Shown piece after piece: positions 8,422 to 17,606 of a stretch of 64,000 nucleotides of DNA (positions are counted from its first letter, which is position 1; each line of letters starts with the position of its first letter). The position numbers were made by a program, and so were the translations under genes. Below the pieces are notes generated by a model, which saw only the letters and a list, made by a program, of their open reading frames with translations, was not told where the DNA came from and did no database searches. The DNA comes from Arcanobacterium phocae (GTDB lineage: Bacteria > Actinomycetota > Actinomycetes > Actinomycetales > Actinomycetaceae), in contig NZ_JABAPM010000003.1 of NCBI RefSeq assembly GCF_018913465.1, forward strand, positions 62,001 to 126,000, in the 5' to 3' direction.

Positions 8422-9363
8422 ATGAGAAATTTTGGTTCGGATGGAAACCGCCTTCTTAAACCGCTCGGAGTATCACCAGCGGCAGAAGAAGCATATTTAA
8501 AACTCTTATTGCAAGATGATCATGAACTTGAGAATTCAGTTGAACATGAGCTTGAAGACTTCGGATTAATCTCGCCTGATACTGATGGGCCCAAACCGAT
8601 TTCGGCATCTAAAGTGATTGAGAATGCTCTTCATGCCAAATACGACGAGGTTAAAGCGCTTAAAGATTCATTGGTGGCATTTGAAGCAATGGAGACTCGC
8701 ACCCAAGACAATTATTATCATACGAGCGTGAGCGTGTATGAAATGGGTGTCTGGTATGAACGAATTTTCACGCAAGCTTGTGAGCGGATCCGTTATTGGG
8801 ATAGTGAGCCCCACCTTGGAAGCGAACTTATTTCCCCGGGTTATCCATCACTTTTTGATCGCAATATTTTTGTCGAGGCGATTTATGAGTCTGAATCATT
8901 CGAGAACCCGGAATTCACTGATTCGGTTCTGTCTTGTGTGCGGATGGGCGAGCGCGTCAGCATCGCCGCTAAATTACCTTTCCGTATGGTCATTTCGGAT
9001 GACCGAGAGGTTTTGATCATGTGGAAGAACGACTCCGGGATTCCTATTGCGCTGTTATCAAACGATCCGAGTCTTATTGCTGTGATGCATAAGGGATTCG
9101 ATCATGTTTGGGATCGGAGTATTCCTTTTGGTCTGAAAGAGAACCTTTCAGATGTTGAAATACCAGAGAACGTTAAGGACATAATCACGTTAATGACTCT
9201 GGGACTGACCGATGAGGCGATAGCGCGCCGATTAAACATTAGTTCACGCACGGTAGCTCGACGTATCGGCGCACTGATGTCGTCATTAAATATCAACACT
9301 CGTTTCCAACTTGGACTCAAGGTTCAACAAAATTCCCTGATAGACAGCTCAGATCTGATGTAG
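8422..9363 (+). CDS. TrmB/LuxR-like transcriptional regulator
   Basis: The protein has 313 residues from the ATG at 8422, preceded by GGAGG at a 5-base spacing; an upstream ATG at 8398 lacks one. The N-terminal LKPLGVSPAAEEAYLKLLL looks like a TrmB-type winged helix. The C-terminal end carries a LuxR-type helix-turn-helix, MTLGLTDEAIARRLNISSRT followed by VARRIGALMSSLNINTRFQ. The middle part has no receiver-domain motif, so it is probably not a classical response regulator. It sits directly before a large surface protein and may control it. The DNA-binding call is firm; the regulated genes are inferred. Confidence 0.8.
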   Translation: MRNFGSDGNRLLKPLGVSPAAEEAYLKLLLQDDHELENSVEHELEDFGLISPDTDGPKPISASKVIENALHAKYDEVKALKDSLVAFEAMETRTQDNYYHTSVSVYEMGVWYERIFTQACERIRYWDSEPHLGSELISPGYPSLFDRNIFVEAIYESESFENPEFTDSVLSCVRMGERVSIAAKLPFRMVISDDREVLIMWKNDSGIPIALLSNDPSLIAVMHKGFDHVWDRSIPFGLKENLSDVEIPENVKDIITLMTLGLTDEAIARRLNISSRTVARRIGALMSSLNINTRFQLGLKVQQNSLIDSSDLM

Positions 9364-9595
9364 CTTCAACATGTGTCGCCGCAACTTATGGTGACATCTT
9401 ATCGACATGGCGCATTCACCCCGCACGCAGTAGCTCTTGTTTACGACGTTGAATATTAGACTTAAGAAACGTCCTTCAGTAGCACTTTTCCGCGTGTTTA
9501 CCTCACTCAATTCAAATATCTCGAGGCGCCGTTCACTCTGTAGACCATTTTTGGATGAGTCGATCTGCGCCAACATTTTTTCATAAGGAGATTAT

Positions 9596-12052
9596 GTGTC
9601 ATTGAAAAACTTCTTCATTTCGCTGGCTATCACGTTGAGCTTAATATGCGCGATATGCATAAACATGAACCCATACTCCTCGGCTATAGCTCAAGAAGAC
9701 AAACTGACGTGTGACGGCGAGTGGAACAATATCGCATGGAAGGATTTTCCGGGTAGCGGTGCTCAGAATGGTATTTATTCTGAAAAGAGCCGCTATGCAG
9801 ATATTGAATTTGCGTGGCATTTTTCAGACACAGTTCATCCAAACAACAAGATTTATATTGATCTTCCTTATGAGCTACAGCCTGCCAGTCTGCACGAAGT
9901 TCAGTTACATTCTCCGCTGGGGGACAAGGTCGCTACTGGTGTATGGCATGGCAACAAGTTCGTAATTACTGCTACCGAATACGCTGACAAGCATTCAAAT
10001 ATTATCGGCACCGCGCGGCTGTCAGTGAAGTGGAATCTTAGTAACGATAAAGTCAAAACCGGTGGCGTGCTTAAGTTGAACTTTAAAGGATGCGGAACGG
10101 GGACGCTCGCTGGAGATATCGCACCTGATGGCCCTCCTGGTTCACACCATGCTAACGACAAACAAGGTGAATATCGGTCTGAAGATTCATCGATCATTTG
10201 GTCTATCGGAGCCAATGGTAATGATTTACGGGAAGAACCATTCACTATAACAGACACTGCTCCGGCCGGCTGGAAATTCGTGTGTGAGCCTACGCCTCAA
10301 AGCAACACGCTTCCCACATATGTTAAGACTCTGGTTAATCTTCCAGAAAATCATCCTTCCTCAAATCAACCGGCTGTTTGGATGGATCATGTAGTTTTCC
10401 TACCTAAAAATATTCCGCCTTCCAACGTCTACAATCCTTTGAACATGTGGGGTGAGGCTGGGGCTCTGTCACCGCAAAAAGCTCATGAAGCGATGAAACA
10501 AATACTGCTGAAAAAACCGCAGAATGTACAGTCTTTTTACCATGCTGACTTTAACTTCCACGCTTTTTACGGTGCAGCTAGTTTTAATGATCAGAAACCC
10601 GCGTACACTCTTTCCTGCCAAGAAAATGAAATAACTGCAACCTTCCCCTATGGAATATCTTCAAAATACGACATCATTATCCAGACAAAAACTATTCCAT
10701 CTGCCTCCGCAAGCGAACCAGTTCCGTCTTCTATCGTCACTAACCAAGCCCGAATCAATGACAAGATTTACGAAGGCAACGTTTTAATTCCAGGCGCTTC
10801 TGGCGAAGGTAGCGGCCTACTTGGTGGCTTTGTATTAGGAAAAACAGTCGAAGGCTCCCTTCCCGGGGACGTGAATTCAAAGCAATTCAAATTCGCATAT
10901 AAGTGCACTCACCCAACGAACAGCGATACTAAAACAGGCGAGATCATCCTCCATGCCGGGCAGTACCATCACGAAAAAAACATTGGCAAAGGCTATAAGT
11001 GCACAGTAAGAGAAAAGTTCGATGAGTTCGTTGATCAGGAATCTCGCCCGGTTGTTCACTGGCAAATTGGTGGTAACGACGTCGCGACGTCGAATTTTAC
11101 GATTCCGACGTCGCATAATGGTAGCGAAAATCCAGCACTTCAGGTCATAGCTATCAATTCTTACTACGCTCCACCGCCACCGACCGTGGCAACTGTTCAG
11201 ATCCGAAAGGAAGTTGTTTCACAAGACACGGTAGAAGCTGCGGAAGCTGACGGCTGGACATTTACACTTGAGAGCAACGGCTCCACTCAATCTGTGTCGA
11301 CTAAGAACTCTACGTTGAAAGAGGGGAGGTCAGTATCTGATAGCGAAAAAATTCGTTTTATGGTCCCTACAGGTAGCACTGCGACCGTCACTATTACTGA
11401 AGATACCTCGCAAAGGCCCGACTATTCACTGAAAGACATTTCATGCTCAGTGACGCCAAATGCGGATCCTGCTATTGTTACCGTTACAAGTCTCAGTGAC
11501 GACTCAGCTGTTGTCGAGGGAATCCGGGCAGGCGACACTGTTGATTGTGTTGTCACTAATGAGAAGAAGTCGGAACTACCCACGGGCTCAGTTACCTGGT
11601 CCAAAGTTGATAGTGACGATCTGACTAAGCTGTTGGGCAAATCAGAATGGATGTTGAACCATATCACCAACGGGCGAACGACGAAGATTACGCTGATTGC
11701 AGATTGTATGGAAGCCCCGTGCCCTGTGGGAACAGCCGATTCTCCATTCACGGACACAGATCCGGAGCCTGGAAATTTTAGGATTAGCGGACTGCCGGTG
11801 GGCGAATACACACTTGTTGAGAAAACCGCTCCGGCTGGATATTTCTTGAGTACCGAAACCTATTCTTTCGAGATCGGGGATATGCCTCAGCAGTTGGATG
11901 TTACCCTCTCCCCAATTCCCAATAAGAAGATTACAGCTCCTCAATTGCCGCTGACTGGCGGTGTTGGAGCATTGCCATTCATCGCAAGCGGTCTTACTTT
12001 GATTGGAATCGCTGGGGTAATTATTTTGAGACAACGATCGATCACCAAATAA
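9596..12052 (+). CDS. Large LPLTG-anchored surface protein with DUF5979/SpaA-like domains
   Basis: The 818-residue protein is secreted and sortase-anchored. The signal peptide covers about residues 1-32. It ends with LPLTGGVGALPFI, a hydrophobic helix and a basic tail (RQRSITK), a complete cell-wall sorting signal. The first ~390 residues look like an adhesin head. They are followed by DUF5979-like repeats (GGFVLGKTVEGSLPGDVNS, then VATVQIRKEVVSQDTVEAAE) and a SpaA-like domain (SVTWSKVDSDDLTKLLGKSE to GLPVGEYTLVEKTAPAGYF) of the type that forms internal isopeptide bonds. Similar proteins are pilus tips or fibrous adhesins. The start is GTG at 9596 after AAGGAG; an ATG two bases earlier is out of frame. 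No sortase or second pilin is in the window. The regulator directly upstream is a plausible controller. Confidence 0.85.
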   Translation: MSLKNFFISLAITLSLICAICINMNPYSSAIAQEDKLTCDGEWNNIAWKDFPGSGAQNGIYSEKSRYADIEFAWHFSDTVHPNNKIYIDLPYELQPASLHEVQLHSPLGDKVATGVWHGNKFVITATEYADKHSNIIGTARLSVKWNLSNDKVKTGGVLKLNFKGCGTGTLAGDIAPDGPPGSHHANDKQGEYRSEDSSIIWSIGANGNDLREEPFTITDTAPAGWKFVCEPTPQSNTLPTYVKTLVNLPENHPSSNQPAVWMDHVVFLPKNIPPSNVYNPLNMWGEAGALSPQKAHEAMKQILLKKPQNVQSFYHADFNFHAFYGAASFNDQKPAYTLSCQENEITATFPYGISSKYDIIIQTKTIPSASASEPVPSSIVTNQARINDKIYEGNVLIPGASGEGSGLLGGFVLGKTVEGSLPGDVNSKQFKFAYKCTHPTNSDTKTGEIILHAGQYHHEKNIGKGYKCTVREKFDEFVDQESRPVVHWQIGGNDVATSNFTIPTSHNGSENPALQVIAINSYYAPPPPTVATVQIRKEVVSQDTVEAAEADGWTFTLESNGSTQSVSTKNSTLKEGRSVSDSEKIRFMVPTGSTATVTITEDTSQRPDYSLKDISCSVTPNADPAIVTVTSLSDDSAVVEGIRAGDTVDCVVTNEKKSELPTGSVTWSKVDSDDLTKLLGKSEWMLNHITNGRTTKITLIADCMEAPCPVGTADSPFTDTDPEPGNFRISGLPVGEYTLVEKTAPAGYFLSTETYSFEIGDMPQQLDVTLSPIPNKKITAPQLPLTGGVGALPFIASGLTLIGIAGVIILRQRSITK

Positions 12053-12067
12053 AACTCAAAACAGCAC

Positions 12068-12130
12068 GGTGCCTCACTCTATTCACGACGATTATCTTTA
12101 GCCGTTAGCATGAGCGAGGCACCACTTTTC
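12068..12130 (+). terminator. Likely terminator of the surface protein
   Basis: GGTGCCTC (12068-12075) pairs with GAGGCACC (12116-12123), followed by ACTTTTC. The loop is long and the U-tract short, so strength is uncertain. Confidence 0.5.
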
Positions 12131-12220
12131 ATCCTTTATAAACCGGCAACTTGGACCGACAGTTTCTTGTACATTCAGTTTCTGCGCAAGGAAAAATTTT
12201 ACATTCATTACCAAATTAAA

Positions 12221-12316
12221 TTGACAGATATGGCATGTTCTGTCAATGTCGCCCGCTTGACACTAGTTCCCTTTTAAATAATTGACACATTGACGGAAAG
12301 TATCAACCCTTATACT
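12221..12316 (+). promoter_or_regulatory. Regulatory region with repeated TTGAC motifs before the thioester adhesin
   Basis: TTGACAGA and TCTGTCAA form a perfect 8-bp inverted repeat with a 10-base spacer (12221-12246). TTGACA recurs at 12257 and 12282, and TTGACG at 12290. The last, with TATACT at 12311-12316 (15-base gap), is a possible promoter. The repeated motif may be a regulator site. Confidence 0.4.
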
Positions 12317-12320
12317 TGTT

Positions 12321-12383
12321 GGTGATATTTCACCGAAAACTTCGAGGATGAGTAGTGACAAGATGTCACTATTGCGCTTTTTT
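12321..12383 (+). ncRNA. Candidate small RNA or leader attenuator
   Basis: GGTGA/TCACC with loop TATT (12321-12334) is followed by an 8-bp hairpin TAGTGACA/TGTCACTA with loop AGA (12353-12371), then GCGCTTTTTT. This begins 5 bases after the predicted -10 box and ends 177 bases before the adhesin start. It could be a short terminated RNA or an attenuator. No known family was recognised. Confidence 0.35.
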
Positions 12384-12559
12384 CACTTTAGCGTTAAACC
12401 AATAGTGAACCTTATTAATGCCTTAGGTTCTTTTTGTCCATTATAGACTTTCTTGCACTCCTTAGAACTAGCCTTTGGCCTTGATAGCATCAGAACACTT
12501 AATTAGACTGGGTACTTGCCTAATTTCAAACTTAAGTAGATCATTACGGAGGGATATCT

Positions 12560-14097
12560 ATGGGTATTTCACAATTACGCCAAACCTTCATCGGGTTAAG
12601 TTTGGCAACCACTTTACTCACTGCTTCTTTCGGTAGCAGTCTCGCTCATGCCGCTGACAGCTCCACCAATGCCGAGCTGCCGCGTATGGCGTACACGCTC
12701 TTTAGCGATAAATACGTTAACACAAACGAAGGCTCAGTATCTGGCTACATATTTACTGTCGACGCCAACAACGAGAACTCTCACACCTACGACCCGTGGA
12801 AGAACGGCCGAAAATATAGGACTATTCCTCATTTAGGACGTCCAACAGTAATCGAAGAAGAGAAACAAACTGTAGATCTGAGTAAGCATGCTGCGAGAAT
12901 CAAATCAGATAATGCTGATCCGAAAACCAATTCACCGAGTTAGTGTATTGCTTTAACGCACATAAACATTTTCCGAACAACGCAAGAAGATCTTGGTTAA
13001 CATTCGAACCAGATTTGATAGGACTAACTACGCCGGAGAGCGACGATAAAAAAGCAAATCAATACGAGCAGTTACCTACAAAATTTAAGGACAATACACA
13101 ACGCCAAATTTTGAAAGTAATTTGGAATGGCTTCCCGTCAGATGCTGCTGGAATCCAATCTAAACTAGGGCTATCTAACGACGCATTCCATCAAGCTACT
13201 CAACAAGCAGTGTGGTATTTTACAGATCAACGCCAATGGAGTGAAGAAAGCGCTAAGGACTTGAAAAATGAAGCGAAAACTGCATTCCAAGCTTTCCTAT
13301 TCCTGACAAACCAAGAAACCTCATCCAACCTTAGTTCGAGCAAACTAAGTCATATTTCCTTAGTTGAACCTGACACAAATAACGCTGAACTTCTCTCGTA
13401 TAAATCGAAAAGTACAGAGAAACAAGACCTTTTGCGCGCAGTTTTTAACGAGAAAGATCAGCCTGGAAAACCAATCCTCCCAGAGCCACCGAAAACAGAT
13501 CCGAAAGACCCTGACTGCCACTGCAAAGATGGTAATCCTGGACCAAAAGGGGATCCAGGTAAAGACGGCGCACCTGGCAAAGATGGTGACAAGGGAGAGA
13601 AAGGCGAGCCAGGAACACCAGGTCCACAAGGACCTGAGGGTAAACCAGGTACTGACGGCAAACCAGGAAAAGATGGAAATGGGATTAAATCTATTCGAAT
13701 CGACAAAGATGGAAATCTCATAATTGAGCTAACAAACAACACAATAATCAACCTCGGGAAAATTATTGGCCCAGAAGGTAAGCCGGGTCCACAAGGTCCA
13801 CAAGGCCCCGAAGGCAAGCCAGGTAAAGATGGCGACCGCGGCGAAAAGGGCGATCCAGGTAAGCCGGGTCCACAAGGTCCCGAAGGTAAGCCGGGTCCAC
13901 AAGGTCCACAAGGTGATTCCGGTAAAGACAAGCCAGAGCCTCCGAAGTCCCAGCCACATATTGACGTCCAACAAAAGCATGTGTCTAGAGCATCAGAGCT
14001 TGCTCATACTGGAACCGACACCCAGAGCATTGTTGTCGTTTCGCTCTTGTTGGTGATCACAGGACTAGTGGGTATCCGCATCCGTAAGAATAGCTAA
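12560..14097 (+). pseudogene. Thioester-domain, collagen-like LPxTG-type adhesin, frameshifted
   Basis: The first frame (12560-12943) encodes a signal peptide and the start of a thioester domain, and ends at TAG. The next frame continues seamlessly with [11 protein letters not shown], whose Cys (codon 12949-12951) is the thioester cysteine, and later [11 protein letters not shown] with the partner Gln. Such domains bind host amines covalently. Next come Gly-X-Y collagen-like blocks (about 13527-13680 and 13765-13930) separated by a short non-collagen segment, then LAHTGTD, a membrane helix and RIRKNS, a sorting signal with A in place of P. A good AGGGATAT site precedes the ATG. Two bases too many (or one too few) near 12939 break the frame. 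It may be a true pseudogene, a reversible switch or a sequence error; the rest is intact. Confidence 0.85.
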
Positions 14098-14107
14098 TCT
14101 ACAAAAA

Positions 14108-14150
14108 CAATTTGGCGAGTTTCCAACGAAATTGGGAACTCGCCAAATTG
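14108..14150. terminator. Bidirectional terminator
   Basis: CAATTTGGCGAGTT and AACTCGCCAAATTG form a long near-perfect stem between the convergent adhesin and membrane-protein genes. A-rich and T-rich flanks let it serve both strands. Confidence 0.85.
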
Positions 14151-14166
14151 CTATGCTTACAACATG

Positions 14167-16344
14167 TCACCGATGGTAGCGGGTATCTGTCGCTATCATG
14201 AGCGGGGCGCCATATGCTGCCCCGAGTAACAAAATGACTAAACCTGAATCGTTGAGTGCTACCCCGACGACGACGAGTGTTGCCATCGCCCGAATTGCCC
14301 AGCGAATATCACTGTCATGAGTACTGAGGTTAAGAACGCGTATCTGGTCTCGCCATATCCACATTGCGAGGGCAATGATTGCAAGCAGGAGCCACACAAA
14401 CCACGGGGCCGAGCCGAGCATGAACATGAGTTTACGGTAGACAACGTTGATGGCTTCGCCGTCGATAATACTTTGGAAGAATCGTCCTAGATGGGTCCAG
14501 GATTCTTGGGGGCGGAGCCAGTCTACGAAGGCTGCGCCGATTCCTACGAGGGTTGCAGTCCCAAAGATAATGATGAATGTTCGCGGCGTTAAGGCCCTCC
14601 CGCCCATCACAACTAGAAGTACGAGGAAAGCTGCAACGAGTGCCGGAACACCACCGAAATCTGCTCCGAGAGAGCCAGCGCCATCGATGACGACGGCAAT
14701 AATTCCCAGGGCCATAACCGCAGCTGGAACAGCTACCTGCTCGTAGCTAGTACGCAGGATGCGTGCAGCTACGAAAGCTAGATAGATCATTGATAAAGCG
14801 AATACGGTAAACGGCGCATTTGATAGGCCATAGAAGCGGCCACCTTGTTGAGGTTGGTCGCCAAGCACTGATGATGCGTGCAGGACAGAACCGAATACAA
14901 CATCGAGCCCGATTGTGGTTGCGCTGATGAGAGCAACGCAACCAGCTGCGCATGGTGTTCGGCGGCTCAAGGCTGCTCCTGCGATGCTTATACCTAGAAC
15001 GCATCCGAGGAAGGTTGCAGTCGGAGCTGGGGTATCCCACCACGGGACAAGATTTGCTAGGAAAGATGCGGCCGGGAGGAGTGCTATGGTTAGTGCGATA
15101 GCTCGCTGAGTATTGCTGATGCTAGTGGTTTTCCCAGCACGAGAATGACGCCACCAGCGCACGAGAGAGCCGATAAGGAAGATACCAGCGGAAATACTCA
15201 TGAGAAGGTAGAACGGTCCGACGGCGGGCCGTACTGCAATAGCACGTGCATTGTTGTCCCGAAGCTCGGCGACTATGTCCGGGGTTGCCTGTGCGTCGTC
15301 GTTATGGAATGCGATTGGCGATCCTACGAAATCTGCAATTGGCTGTTGCCCTAGAAGTGTCAATAGGGCTTGTGGGATATCGGTGAGTTGGACGAGGCCC
15401 CGATGCCTAGTGGAGTTGGTGTAGGACACGGTTCCGGGCGTAATACCTGGTCCGACGGCACTCATAAATTGCAGTTGTGCGGTGCGCGAATCGGAATCTG
15501 CTACGGATCCGATCACGATTGTGGTGTTCGGATCAATCACGTCTAATAGTTCGCCAAGTTCTCGGTCAAGTGCCGAGATTTGTGCAGTGGCATGGACTGA
15601 CCTCGCAACCGGAGGCGCAAAAGCGGCCCGCATGTCTTCAAGCATTCCTTTGCCTTTAGCCCGGGCAATGGCGTGACTGGTGTTCGTTACTCGTCCTAGA
15701 TCGACGACGACGAGGTCGGCTTGCGAAACAGTTGAATATACGTCTGCCGGATGGGTTGCGATTCCGTTGGTGTAAGTAATATTGGCATGATGGCGTTGAC
15801 CAGCGGGCAGATTTGTGGAGGTTCGTAACGCGAGCGCAGCTCCAGAGCCGATTGTGCCAACGGACATTCCGCGACTAGCTAGTTCGTCACCGAATGTGGT
15901 TTCGGGTGGGGTGAACGGCGATGTTGCTTCGCCGGCTATCCGCGCTTTTTCTACTCGTGCTGGCAGAACACCGTCTGCTGCTGCGGTGATGGGTTTCGCG
16001 CATCCTTTTTCGATGGGGTCAGCTGCGCGCACTCCTTGGCTAATCGTCAACCATCCGGCGTTTGGGCAGGTGGTGACGCCGATTGTTTTAACGACTAGGT
16101 TTGCTGAGGAGCCGCGCCCGACGAAGTCGTAGAGGGTTGGCGTTTTTTCGGCAGAGATATCTGCCCAGGTTACACCGCTAACTCCGATGAAAACTGTTTT
16201 GTTTCCGGGCATATCTGTTATGGTTCCGGCTTGGCTAATGGTTTTGCCACGCCATGCTGGAGCAAGTAGTGTCCCGATCAGTAGCAGGACGATAACGACG
16301 GCGGTCCCCCACCATCGCCATGTACGTGCAGCGTTCTGTTTCAT
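14167..16344 (-). CDS. Multi-span membrane protein with phosphatase-like ectodomain
   Basis: The 725-residue protein has an N-terminal membrane segment (residues 14-30), an outside domain of about 340 residues, and about ten membrane helices after residue 375. The ectodomain starts TVFIGVSGVTWADIS, then TPTLYDF, then T92-C-P-N-A-G-W, followed by VVVDLGRV and TTIVIGSVAD. This layout is like the alkaline-phosphatase superfamily core, though I cannot assign a full metal-binding set. A 754-residue paralogue lies at 19702-21963. Its start overlaps the stop of the diacylglycerol kinase-like gene as TAATG, so the two are translationally coupled, suggesting a shared role in envelope lipid or glycan chemistry. 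The function is not known. Confidence 0.7.
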   Translation of the reverse strand: MKQNAARTWRWWGTAVVIVLLLIGTLLAPAWRGKTISQAGTITDMPGNKTVFIGVSGVTWADISAEKTPTLYDFVGRGSSANLVVKTIGVTTCPNAGWLTISQGVRAADPIEKGCAKPITAAADGVLPARVEKARIAGEATSPFTPPETTFGDELASRGMSVGTIGSGAALALRTSTNLPAGQRHHANITYTNGIATHPADVYSTVSQADLVVVDLGRVTNTSHAIARAKGKGMLEDMRAAFAPPVARSVHATAQISALDRELGELLDVIDPNTTIVIGSVADSDSRTAQLQFMSAVGPGITPGTVSYTNSTRHRGLVQLTDIPQALLTLLGQQPIADFVGSPIAFHNDDAQATPDIVAELRDNNARAIAVRPAVGPFYLLMSISAGIFLIGSLVRWWRHSRAGKTTSISNTQRAIALTIALLPAASFLANLVPWWDTPAPTATFLGCVLGISIAGAALSRRTPCAAGCVALISATTIGLDVVFGSVLHASSVLGDQPQQGGRFYGLSNAPFTVFALSMIYLAFVAARILRTSYEQVAVPAAVMALGIIAVVIDGAGSLGADFGGVPALVAAFLVLLVVMGGRALTPRTFIIIFGTATLVGIGAAFVDWLRPQESWTHLGRFFQSIIDGEAINVVYRKLMFMLGSAPWFVWLLLAIIALAMWIWRDQIRVLNLSTHDSDIRWAIRAMATLVVVGVALNDSGLVILLLGAAYGAPLMIATDTRYHR

Positions 16345-17504
16345 TAGTTTTTTACCCGTACAGTTAGCGCACCGGGAATTATTCGTGCATGGACGTGATC
16401 AGTGTAGCCAAGGACGTCACCATCGACTTGGACGGGTTGGGGTTTGTCGATATCTAGCGAAGCTTCAACGATTCGGTGGATGTCGAGGTCTCCTTGGGCG
16501 GGCACGCCTGGAATATCAACTTTTTTGATTCCTTTGCTTCGCATTCCGGTTCGTCGGAGGAGGTCTACCCAGCCGATGAGTCCGGCACGGGTATCGACGA
16601 CGACGAGTTCCATCCAGCCGTCGTCAGCTTTTGCTGCGGTGTCAAAAACGAGACCGCCAACGAGTTCGCCGCAGTTGAGGAACATGACGGTTCGAGCGTC
16701 AGTTGTTACTGGCTTGGTGCTGTTTCCTACTGTGATCGTGGCGCTCATTTTGGGGGCGAGAATGTGTGGCATGGCGGCTTTGAAGTAGGCGGCCCAGCCA
16801 ATGACTTCCTTGAGCTTTTTGTTTGCGTCTGCCTCAAGCATGATGGTGGCATCGAGTCCCATGCCGGCGTTCACTACGAAGGCGTATTCGCCAGGCATTG
16901 CCGGATGGACATCATGATTTTTCTTTGATTCAGGTACCGGTTCCGATGATTCTTTAACGGTAAGTATGCCGACGTCGATCTTGCGTGGTGCTCCGGTGAC
17001 GGCGATGGTGGCAAGTTCGTGAATATCATCGAGCGGAAAGTTCAGGTTACGAGCCAGGAGGTTCCCTGTTCCTACTGGCATGAGTCCCATCGGGATTCCA
17101 GTATTGGCAAGGCCTTCGGCAACTACGCGCACAGTCCCGTCACCGCCAGCGGCAATAACAACGGCTGCCCGGGCCTTGATAGCTGCTTGGGTTTGACTAA
17201 CTCCGGGATCGTCAGCAGTGGTAGCTAACCATACGGGTTCGCCAAGTGACGCATCGTGAGCACTTCGTGCCAAAGCTTCGCGGATAAGCTTCCAATCAGC
17301 TTTTTTCGTTGGATTGAAAATAATATAGGGTGGGCCTTGGTTTAGGTCTGGGTCGCTAGTTGTCACTTGTGTGTCCCGAGCTGCGCCTGATCGACGGCGG
17401 TCAATACGCATATTTTTTATGACTCGCCGATTTCGGAGCATGCCGAAGAGTGCTACCAGTGCTATCACGAATGTAGCCACGACAAGAATTAATTCCCAAT
17501 CCAT
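16344..17504 (-). CDS. Diacylglycerol/sphingosine kinase-like lipid kinase
   Basis: The protein has 386 residues from the ATG at 17504, beginning with a membrane helix (MDWELILVVATFVIALVAL). The DAGK catalytic domain follows: YIIFNPTKKAD, then AAGGDGTVRVVAEGL (GGDGT at about 120-124) and LMPVGTGNLLARNLNFP. The second lobe has FVVNAGMGLDATIM. It is expected to phosphorylate a lipid hydroxyl with ATP at the membrane. The ORF extends further upstream, but no site supports an earlier start. It is divergent from serS and coupled to the membrane protein downstream. The family call is firm; the lipid substrate is not known. Confidence 0.88.
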   Translation of the reverse strand: MDWELILVVATFVIALVALFGMLRNRRVIKNMRIDRRRSGAARDTQVTTSDPDLNQGPPYIIFNPTKKADWKLIREALARSAHDASLGEPVWLATTADDPGVSQTQAAIKARAAVVIAAGGDGTVRVVAEGLANTGIPMGLMPVGTGNLLARNLNFPLDDIHELATIAVTGAPRKIDVGILTVKESSEPVPESKKNHDVHPAMPGEYAFVVNAGMGLDATIMLEADANKKLKEVIGWAAYFKAAMPHILAPKMSATITVGNSTKPVTTDARTVMFLNCGELVGGLVFDTAAKADDGWMELVVVDTRAGLIGWVDLLRRTGMRSKGIKKVDIPGVPAQGDLDIHRIVEASLDIDKPQPVQVDGDVLGYTDHVHARIIPGALTVRVKN

Positions 17505-17606
17505 AGGACTTAGTTTACTAGATGTGTGCCACTCCATGAGCAGGCATTGTCTCAATGATTAGTCACGGTTAGCATGGTGGGCCGGAAAAGAACTATTCTT
17601 GTAATC

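Noticed and set aside
13527-13930. Collagen-like blocks as a CRISPR or DNA repeat array
   Set aside because: The repetition follows the Gly-X-Y codon period of the adhesin and lacks spacers.
13458-13931. Minus-strand Pro/Gly-rich frame
   Set aside because: Antisense of the Gly-X-Y collagen repeats, which give a repetitive shadow frame.
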